Positions 54,974 to 64,000 of a DNA stretch of 64,000 bases are shown in pieces. Position 1 is the stretch's first letter, and each line of letters starts with the position of its first letter. The DNA comes from Apostichopus japonicus (lineage: Eukaryota; Echinodermata; Holothuroidea; Aspidochirotida; Stichopodidae). Position numbers and translations under genes: made by a program. The notes beneath the pieces are model-generated. The model did not search any database. It was not told the DNA's origin and was given only the letters and a program-made list of their open reading frames with translations. The stretch lies in the NCBI RefSeq assembly GCF_037975245.1, contig NC_092571.1, positions 25,744,564 through 25,808,563 of the forward strand, written 5' to 3'.

Positions 54974-55943
54974 CAGAGTAATGAATCATACTACAGAAGG
55001 GGAGGGATAGGCTAGTATTTTTCAAAATAAGTTGCACACAACACCATTTCATGCACATCAATTTGGTGAGGAATATGACAGTCCATTTCTAAAGTTTAAA
55101 ATCCTACAGCAGAATAATGCAATGGCTGCTTGTGCACTAAGGCTGCTAGGCTTTATGTTCACATGAAAGGTTCAGAAATATTTTGAGATGTAAATGTGTC
55201 GAAGAAGTCATGTGTATCCCCAGTTGTGTTATTTCTTATTCTCCCTTCTTCTGTGTAAATAAGCAGCATTAAATACACTTTCCTGGGAATGAATATTATT
55301 TGTGGTATTGCAAAATATTCTTGCGATTATCAACTGAACTAGGCATAGGCCTACCTGTGCACTTAGGCATAATACTGTACTACTAGAACAGTTTGGATAT
55401 GCTTGCCTGTGGAAATGCTTGCCTGTGCAAAGTGCCATTGCCAGCATTAGCCTAATTTATAAACAGTAATACAATTTACGTCTTATTTTATGGCTTTCAT
55501 AAGGACAGTTGTATGAGCTGCTAACGAATACAACATTAAACCAGCAGTAGTAAACTATTGTGGTTAAATATTTTGGTTACATTGCACTGTCACATGTTCA
55601 ACATTAGGAATAGGATACAATCTAGTATTAGGACCATTCTGTACGTGGACGGACATAGGCTAGGCCTAGGCGCTAATCATATGCTCACATAGGCTAGCCT
55701 ACGACTAACTAATTTAACACTAGCAAAGAATAATATTATTCAGTTGGTTCGGCAGTCAGCAAAGTACTGTATAATGATAATGAGGAGTGCTTTCAACGTA
55801 CCATAAAATACCTGGACTATTCCAGTCGACGTTTTCGGGTGGAAATATTCAAAATGGCCAAGAGTAATTATGTACACTTCTTCGTTCTAAATTGTCATAA
55901 TTTTGTGGGGCGTATCTATGATGTGCCTGTCACTTGTGATTGA

Positions 55944-56830
55944 CCGGCTTGAAGCTAGCAGCCATTAAGACCAGCCTACTATAGCAGCTAACAACAGCAG
56001 ACCAACCATCAGCTTTGCGTTGCGCACGGTTTGGCCACAGTGGTTACTACGTTTACGTGGTTACGACACTAACGGCCTAACAGATCCTTACAGGATGACA
56101 GATCCCTAGCAGTCACTAAGAGCAGACAATAGTAGCAGAGTCTCTTTGTCAGAGCCCCCCTCCCCCCGTAGGAGGTCCGATGGAAAAAGGAATAAAGTAG
56201 TAACGATTTTTCACGTTTTGAAATTATTGAAAACCTTGAATGATGATTCATTTATGCTGTGGTAGTTCTTCGGAGTCTCAAATTACACCATAACACTTTT
56301 TTTTAATCTTTAAAACTAAAAATTCCCTTGTTGGTAGTTATGTCGAATTCGCAGAGTACTTTGTGCTTCATCCACGCTCTTCAGATGGAATCATATTGTT
56401 TATGGTCAAGTTTGACACTGATAATTGACTTATACCACCGGAAAAAAGACATTTTTAAACTTTACTTTGGTAGTATTACGGACTTTCAAATCGCTCCACA
56501 ACTCGAGTTAGACACATTACCTTTTCTCATAGGTATCATATTTAGTATATTTATTCATGTGCATTTATCGGTCAATTATTGGACGTTACTTTTGGTCTAA
56601 AATTAATTTATTTCCCAATGCTAAATCTTAATGGCTGCTATGGATCTGTAATCTAGAAAGGATCTGTTAAGCCGCTGGTGTCTTTGGTCTAAGCGTAGTA
56701 AACATAGTGGCCAAAAGTGCGCAACGCAAAGGTATACACTAATGGCTATTGTTGTCTGCTGCTGTTTTATTGTCTGCTGTTGGTGGCTGCTATTAGGGGC
56801 TGCTCTTAATGGATGCTAGCTTCAAAACGG
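55944..56830. mobile_element. Element with about 200-bp imperfect terminal inverted repeats
   Basis: The left arm (55944-56120) and right arm (56627-56830) are reverse complements in blocks: GCTTGAAGCTAGCAGCCATT against AATGGATGCTAGCTTCAA, CTTTGCGTTGCGCAC against GTGCGCAACGCAAAG, and AACAGATCCTT against AAGGATCTGTT. The right arm has an additional CAGCAGACAA-rich stretch. The 500-base centre carries no recognisable protein. It is probably a foldback or long-TIR DNA transposon; superfamily not assigned. Confidence 0.65.
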
Positions 56831-57395
56831 TGAGTGTCGCGCCTGCTCACTGTGATGTTTGTGTGACCAAAGACCGTTGAATGAATATGCTATTGATCAA
56901 TCATGCAAACCAAGCTTTCTGCGGTCATTTGGTAGTGTACGTGTCTATTTTTGTTTGTATAAACTCAGAAAAAGCTTTAGAGAAACCGTTACGTTGTCGA
57001 TTTGCAATGTACCATAATATTGATATCACTCCAAGAAATGTATGCGTTCAGAAGAAAATAAATATGAAGAGCGCCAACTTAGGAGAGAACCATAGTGGGC
57101 GGATCACCAAGATAATTTATCTACTGTACTCAGTGTGACCCCTAAGAACTAAATGGCTCTTTTAAACAGTGATTAATAAATTATTCCCATTAGAGTGTTA
57201 TTGTAGATATCATGATAATTACAATATATTGTTTGATCATTCATTCATCGTTAAGTTAGGCAAAAAGTCGTATTATGGGTTAAAGATATTACAATAATTT
57301 TACGTTACCAACCCCTCTCGGCTCCCTAACACACTTCCGTCCATGATCCGCTGACGTGAAAAACATAATTTACCTTTCATCCACGATCTATCAAG

Positions 57396-60300
57396 ATGGC
57401 GATGCAGCCAGACAGAAGAGAGCTCGGATACGAGCAAACTTTGGTAAGAATTCATTCAATCGATAAAATTATGATCAAATTCGATAAACATATAACGGAC
57501 ATGGTTATCAAAAGGCAGGGCCCCAGCTAAAAGCATTATTGATAATGGTTTCATTCAGTCATAATGTGTAACTCGAACTTAAAAACAGTAGTGCTGCATT
57601 GACAGGTTGTTATTGTCGAGTGCTATTTCTAGTGATACGTTATTACGTATATTGTGCTAGGTTGGCATGTCGCAAGTTGCTCAGGACTACGAGTATCACT
57701 GTAACCCGCAAGGGCAAGCATGGAAATGTAGGCTAGTATTAATACTATTAGTCAGCCTTATACTTAACAGAAGTCACAAGCTAATTCAAATGGGGTCCCC
57801 TGCAATAAATATATCCAGTTGTGCGGAATACATGGCTAAAGTCAGTTTAAACCAAGCATAGTAGTATCATGAAAATTGGTGTCTAGTCACTGCAGAGCCT
57901 GAAGTCCGATGTGAATTATGGTAGATGTTGATCAGGTGTACGGCTAGCCATGTGCCTAGATCATAATGCAAGTAGCAAAGGGAATAGAATATCTACTATA
58001 AAGGCCTACCAAGTAAGCTCAGATTTTGCTAAGGTAGTCCCAACTCTGTGCTAAATTTAACAAAAGCCCGTTAAAGATCATATGTAGTTAACTAGTATCA
58101 GTTTCACAGTGTTATTAGGTCCTACTCTTCCATGACCCAGACTTTTGAAACAGAACTTGAAATCATGAGATCAGTGGTCGACTCATAGTTTCACTTTGCG
58201 GTGATAGGAAGAAAGTAGGTTATGCTATGCCTGGTACGTCACTAAAAAACCATTAATATTGGTAACTAGTCTAATGCAGTGAACCACCAAGAGTTAAGGC
58301 AGTGTGAATACTTTGCATGTGGTAATGATGCAAGAAGACTGGCCTATATTTAACCTGTGCATTTTGAAAAAGCATTAAAAAAATTATGAGGTAGGCTTGG
58401 TTGAAGGAAGATATCCCTAGCATACATGAATGATCTGGATTCTGTTGGTGGTCCTTTCATCCTGTTTCCTTCCAAAGTTATGAAGTTGCATGTCCCATGG
58501 ACTTAGTCTTTGAGAACAATGTTTGTCACCTTAAAGCATCTTCCGACCATATCAGACTCTCAGTGCAACGAAAACATGAAGAGTTAAAACCCCATAATAC
58601 GAAAAATAAAACAACGATATGACCGTTATATTTACACATCTTGATTTGATGAAGTCATTGGTAAAATGATGTTTTATGTAGGACATACATTATGTTGCTG
58701 TCATCTTAAAAATGGTTTGGATATACTATATAAATATAATTTATTACAAAGCAAGAATTCCGAAAACACAGTAACAGATCATATTTGAAACTTAGTTAGA
58801 TAATGTAAGCAATGTTAATTGGTAAAATTGCAACTGTAGATGAATTTCAAATATCCTAATATAACATATAAAACAATATGTGAAATCTATGGTATTTGTG
58901 GAGATGTAAACTGCTAGTATATTGATGGATGCATGGTACCACCAATAAGGAGATTACTATTGTGGCTCCAGAAGGCACATTATCTGGATCCAGATATTTC
59001 AAGATTGTTCTCTAATGCAAAAAGAAAAAGACAAAAGAGGTTATACTCTCACATTTCTTTGGAACATGTACAAAATTTCCGTTCCTGCCGTTACTGTATA
59101 TTGTTGAGCAAATTGTTTGGGAGGGTGGGGGATGGAGCAGGGGGGATGATGGTGGAGAGATCGTAAATATACCTATTCGACCCTCTTTCTCAGCTCCTAC
59201 ACATCTGTTTGGACACACTTTCTGGACACCAGTTACGTTTACAGACTTGCTATCTTTTCCCGAACGGCATTTACAGTACATACTATAAGTACTGGAAAAA
59301 AAAACAGCACGTGCATTGTAACCGCCACTGACAGAAGTTCATGTTTGTAAACATGAGCTTTGACGGCGGCAAAAAACGTGGAAACAGACATAAAAACCTG
59401 ACTATGACTTACATGTGTGCACATTTCTCGTGATTTACTTGTTATGCGAACAGCAGTATAGAGCTCATGAATATTAATTTATCATTGCTTGAATCCTGTA
59501 AAAAAAATATGTCTTTTATTTGGCTCAATATTATGCGGGTACATGTCAAACAACAAAATAGCTGAAAGTGTCGTACCCATGTCCATTAATAGTTGGTTTG
59601 AATGGATTGTTCTGATGAATGTTTAGAGAAATATTCATCTCAATTGTGAATGTTTCATGGTAAGTAAATGTCAATGCTCATATACTTCACACTTGGTTAA
59701 AGTCAAATTGACACAATATAATGGTCGTAGACATTATCAAAATTTTGGGATGAGGTCTTCAACTCCATGGATTACCTACTTGCATTTCTTCTTTTATACA
59801 ATAAGATCAAAAGTTGACCTTGTGGATAAAAATACTTTAATAATAACCAATATGGCACAGTTAACTATTGAGTATCAGTGCACATGTATGCAGCTGATGG
59901 TACCAAGGCTGCTTGGTTTACTATTAAACCATTATCACAGAGACTTAAATGGCGACCTTAGAGATTGCATTTCCTTCGAGTGGTGGAACAGAAAATTTTC
60001 ATGAATTCAGAGATACGTAATAGCATGCATGGGTGTTGATTATCACCAAAATAAAATGCTAAATGTAGATTATATATGTATGTAGGCTACTATACAGCAC
60101 ATGTATACATGCACATGAGTAATTTCTCAAGTCAAAGTGATATTAATAAGAAGTTGTCGACTTGACCAAGTAGTGACGCTCTTGTAAAACAACCTACAGA
60201 AAATACGTAACGGATTTGTACAGTGGAATTATTCTGCCGATTTTCCTTTGAACAACTAAAAGAGCATGTATAGCGTTCTCTCCAGTTTGTTATAATAAAA

Positions 60301-62922
60301 GAAACTATTCTATGCTGCATCTGGTTCTTGGAAGTTTTGTCATCGTTGTCTGGCTTGTACTGTTTACAGATAAATCATCAGAGAATGAGGGAGATATCTA
60401 TTGTACATTCAGTTCTTGCTCTTTTTGCCTGTGAATATTTCTATTAATACATGCAGATCTTGTTACAGATGTATACTGTAATATTGGGATTGAATTCGAG
60501 CTTTATGTGAGAGTACAGTAGGATTTATCACAAGTTACATCATGCCAACATTGTACTTGTGAACTTAAAATGACTTGAGACTGTGTTAATGGCCACAAAG
60601 TTACAAAAATGTGAAAAGCACATTTGAGCATTCTGTGACAGATTTTGGAACATCTGTTTGATGAATTTGAAACTTTGTCAAATGTTTATCTATAGGTGTG
60701 ATTGCCAGATGAGAGATTGTATACATATGGCAAGTCATATACAGTGCTGTAGTGGAAGACCTGTTTTGTGTATGAAATATTTGGAGACAAAAAAATATAG
60801 CCATGTTTCATCTGGAAATGTTGATTCATTAAGTTTGGATATTTCTTGTGGATGGTTTGTCTCTGTTATCTTAATTAGCAGTGTGTTATCTAGAGCTTCT
60901 TTTACTTGGAACTCATAAATTGTGTAAACATTTTCTAATGGTACAGTACATAGTACTGAACATAAATTTGGACAGAGAAAGAGTAGGGAAAGAAACAGGA
61001 TTGCTAACATTTTTTGTAGTATTTTTCCTTTCTGATTGGAAAGTAATATTTACAGCTACCTGGAGGACAGTAGAACTTTCAATGTCACTGGTTAGCATCA
61101 TGTTGGGGTTCTTAAGAAAGATAGGACCAGTTTCAAGTTGTTTCGAACACTTAAATCGCATGTAAGGCTAGTGTTAGACCAAGCTCTCTGCTGAAAACAT
61201 AAATGTACATGTGTAAAAACTAAAAAGTGTTGAAGAAATTGAGATATATTTTATTGTTTTGGCATCGCATTCTCAAAATCTAGCATTATCAAATATACTG
61301 TAGGGTTTCAAAAGATGATTTAATTTATGAGATGATATCATTAAATTTACTACTGGAGAAAGTATTCATTGTATATGTACAGTGCATGTACAGTACTTGC
61401 TAAAATGACCACTGAGAGCTAAAACAAACTTCCAGCAAACTTTTCCATAATTTCTTCAAATTAAAAGTTTCCTGCTACTTATGACATTAAATTATTACTC
61501 TGTGTTTGTAAATTGTCCATATTTGACATGACTTGTGGAAGTACTGGGACATACAGGTATTAGATTTTTAGCTGGAGGTACTGTACAAATGAATAAATAC
61601 TAGCCTTTAATATGTGGGCTGCATTCGGTTCTTACTGTAATATCGGTCTTAACCCTGTTAATCACCTTTTCTGGGATGTATCATGAGGTTGCTAGAGGTA
61701 TTGCATCCTTCATAGTACTAACTGTACAAACACTTGACTATCAGTGATAACCTCCATAGGAGCACAGGGAACATTGCGACTGGCAGACAGGAAGTGAGCA
61801 AACAGATTTGACTGTTCAGATTATGCCAATGAGTTAGTGGACAAGTTTTGTCTTTGGTCATGATATTCTAAGTCTGAGTCATGATATAAAACAGACATTT
61901 ATGAATTAAGGAAAGTAAAGGGCGTTTAAACATTACAGTAATTCATTAAATATTCTAGAGCTCTCGGATGACATGTTAAGCCGGTTTTAGTTTAACTTCA
62001 GTACTCGGTCTGATTTATTGACATTAATTACTAATATTCTGTTTAGCCATGTCATTTACTAGTGTGCCATATTACCAAGTCTGTAGTACTTAGTCAGTGA
62101 CTTTTTTTTTTCTCTTCAAAATTGAACACTGGACTATTTTTTGGCTTTTCTCTGGAGGACACTTTCTGAGGAGGAAAAGCACAAACTTCCTCAAAAACAG
62201 TATTAATTATCAGGAATATATTTTACCTGACTACTGTCTCTTGGGAAGTTTTCAAGATAATAATTTACTTTTGAGACAAAGGAAAGGATTTATGGAAATC
62301 AAGAATGTACCATTCAAACCTCTACCATCTAATAGTAGGGTAGAGGGGCAGTTGACAGTCCCTTTCCCATTAGCCATAACCCCACTTTTGAGTGTTTCTG
62401 CTCAGAGGATAAGTTCATCAGAGAAAAATGTTTCTCGACGGAAAATTTTCTCTGATAGAGTGACCTTAAACAACTCCCAAAGAGATTTACTTCACAGACT
62501 GACCCAAACTGGGTACAATACGTTTGACTCTGTCGGTCCCTCATTGGGCCAGATCCGTGCTACGAGAGATGCATGCGATTCCAGCGCACCCAGTGGTGCC
62601 CAGGGTTTGGCGAACCAAGAGGAACAGTTTTCTCAGCCTGCCACGGAAGTCCTGTCGGTTGGCTCAGATTCTGACGACAGTGTTTTCGCATGGGACGACG
62701 ATGACGAGTGTAGTAACTGCAGTAGCGGTTACGACACCAGACAGTCATCGGCTTACCCCACTCCACTTCCTACTTTACAGATGCATGGCCGCTTCACGAG
62801 GGAACTCAAACAGTATGCCAAGGCTGAGGCTGCCCGGATACGAGCGGAGAAGGAGAGGCAGAGGGAGGTGGAGGATGAGTTTAGGAGGTACCAGGAGAAC
62901 ACCATCTGTCACAGAATAAAAG
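57396..62922 (+). CDS. Unknown acidic, coiled-coil-containing protein (continues beyond window)
   Basis: First exon 57396-57443 (CAAGATGGCGATG start; MAMQPDRRELGYEQTL; donor TTG|GTAAGA, phase 0). A large exon ends at 62922 (donor G|GTATTG, phase 1). The best acceptor I see for it is TTTCTGCTCAG|AGG at 62406, which is in phase with exon 1, but the frame is open back to 62097, so an earlier acceptor or extra exons are possible. The exon encodes a Ser-rich stretch, an acidic block (SDSDDSVFAWDDDDECSNC) and a long charged helix (FTRELKQYAKAEAARIRAEK, then EVEDEFRRYQEN). I recognise no catalytic domain or named family. The steady frame through 170 codons, with a compositionally protein-like helix, makes it a real gene. 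The 3' exons are outside the window. Confidence 0.6.
57444..62405 (+). other. Presumed large first intron of the unknown gene
   Basis: About 5 kb with no exon I can support on either strand; the ORFs of 60-115 residues here have no splice context or recognisable motifs. It is AT-rich with no clear mobile element. Confidence 0.4.
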
Positions 62923-63584
62923 GTATTGTACAGTAATTAGTAATAAGTCATTGTTTTTTGTACAGTAGGAGTGAGGGTTTGAATAATTGCAACGAATTAC
63001 AAAGTATTGAGAAGTAGATGCAGTGAATGACAGTTATCCAAAGAAAAGAAGGGAATATTCTGTAATCTACATACATGTAAAGATTTAGATCTCTCATGTT
63101 TGTTGGTCCGTCCAAAAATTAAGAAAAGTGCTGGTCTTTTTCTGGATATATTTTGTAAATATTCCACAAACAGAGATCAATGGATTCAGATGAAAGATAC
63201 AACCAATGTTGTTTGTTACATTACAGTATGTTTGTGTATACAGTTACAAGTCTTGTGAATAATGCAAAAACTTGCCAATATAAGGTAAAAAAAGTGGAAA
63301 TCAAAAGCACTCCTGAGTCCTACTTATTTAGAAAAGACATTAGTTTAAACCTGAAATCACATCTAAGATTCTGTAAAAACTGATTTTAATACTTCAATAA
63401 AGAATATATAGGGATCCCATGTTAAATTTTTCCATAATTTTTCGCTACGGAAGATTGTCTTGGCACATACAGTACTACTGCTTGGGCTAGGCTGCCAAAC
63501 CAAGCCGCATCCAGTTGAACCAAATTTTCACAAAATGTCCCGATGAAAATTTGTAATGGTTCGTTGGTACTGAGATGAAATTTC

Positions 63585-63918
63585 ATTCATTCATACTTAG
63601 TAAAGATTCAGGTCAGCTGACCGTGGTTAATCCTGTGAGTAACACACGGGGCATCACTTTAATAAATCTTTGGTTATATGTAACCAAAAAATGTTTAGTG
63701 TTATGATTTTTCCCCCACACAAATGGTAGTGTATGAATGAATGGGGTTAATCAACGGTCTAGCGTGCGTTACTCACATGATTAACGCACTCCGGGTGTTA
63801 ATGCTATCGCTGGATGCACGAGGGCTTCGCCCTCGTGCATGCCATCGCTTGCATTATCCCCCGATCGTGCATTAATCCTGTGAGTAACGCACGCTAGACT
63901 GTTGATTAACCCCTTATT
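63585..63918 (+). repeat. Dispersed foldback repeat, copy 2
   Basis: Second copy of 24553-24897. It lacks about 22 bases present near the left end of copy 1. It keeps an intact apical hairpin, ATGCACGAGGGC-TTC-GCCCTCGTGCAT (63814-63840), that is half lost in copy 1. Foldback arms run 63743-63913. Confidence 0.8.
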
Positions 63919-64000
63919 GTTTGATGACACATGCCTAACTGTACCAGTGAAAGCAGATCTCAAGAAATGGGTATTAATACTTTGCATGAACATTACAGTA

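Larger units (their letters stand above)
53275..57395. other. Interval between the AP2M1 coding start and the divergent unknown gene
   Basis: Must hold the AP2M1 non-coding first exon(s) and both promoters, unless the AP2M1 promoter lies further right. A candidate AP2M1 first exon on the - strand ends near 55812 with donor CCAG|GTATTTT and includes GGCCATTTTG, a YY1-like word. The interval is otherwise dominated by a hAT-type element (53803-54973) and an inverted-repeat element (55944-56830). Confidence 0.4.

Noticed and set aside
56328-56600. 90-residue ORF inside the long-TIR element
   Set aside because: AT-rich hydrophobic translation with no transposase motif or splice context.

Overview
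This is a window of nuclear DNA from an animal. It is AT-rich, its genes are split by GT-AG introns, and it carries dispersed DNA transposons, a LINE fragment and microsatellites. The orthologues are close to those of vertebrates (AP-2 mu, PIG-P, the ciliary GTPase CPLANE2/RSG1). Together with a short tract of CCCTAA/TTAGGG repeats and the repeat families, this suggests an invertebrate deuterostome such as an echinoderm, perhaps a sea cucumber. The species guess is inference and weak.

Layout. 1-150: last exon of a + strand gene with a SANT/Myb-like tail. 2.8-4.4 kb: a + strand seven-finger C2H2 zinc-finger gene, bracketed at a distance by two oppositely oriented copies of a TTAA-flanked MITE (0.63-1.0 and 7.4-7.8 kb). 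9.8-13.8 kb: CPLANE2/RSG1 on the - strand, four exons, complete. 16.5-28.0 kb: a - strand secreted or ER 2-oxoglutarate/Fe(II) oxygenase-like gene of eleven exons, with an N-terminal domain that lacks the metal ligands and a C-terminal domain that keeps them. 25.9-29.4 kb: three hAT-type elements, one nested in another with perfect 8-bp target duplications for both. 32.8-40.2 kb: a - strand leucine-rich-repeat gene that starts 300 bp from PIGP. 40.5-43.0 kb: PIGP on the + strand, four exons, complete. 46.3-53.3 kb: AP2M1 (clathrin adaptor mu2) on the - strand, ten coding exons, complete. 53.8-56.8 kb: a hAT-type element carrying promoter-like sequence, and an 0.9-kb inverted-repeat element, both lying between the AP2M1 coding start and a divergent + strand gene of unknown function (first exon 57.4 kb, large exon 62.4-62.9 kb, continuing past the window). 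63.6-63.9 kb: second copy of a foldback repeat also present at 24.6 kb.

The genes are unrelated housekeeping, ciliary and trafficking genes, with no sign of an operon-like functional cluster. The shared regulation suggested by the sequence is the head-to-head PIGP/LRR promoter, and perhaps the head-to-head AP2M1/unknown-gene interval. The most unusual features are the two-domain oxygenase with a degenerate first domain, the promoter-bearing hAT element, the nested hAT pair that share a module, a perfect 59-bp-arm hairpin in a TA repeat, and a MITE that contains telomere-type repeats. I saw no bacterial-type system, CRISPR array or retroviral element.
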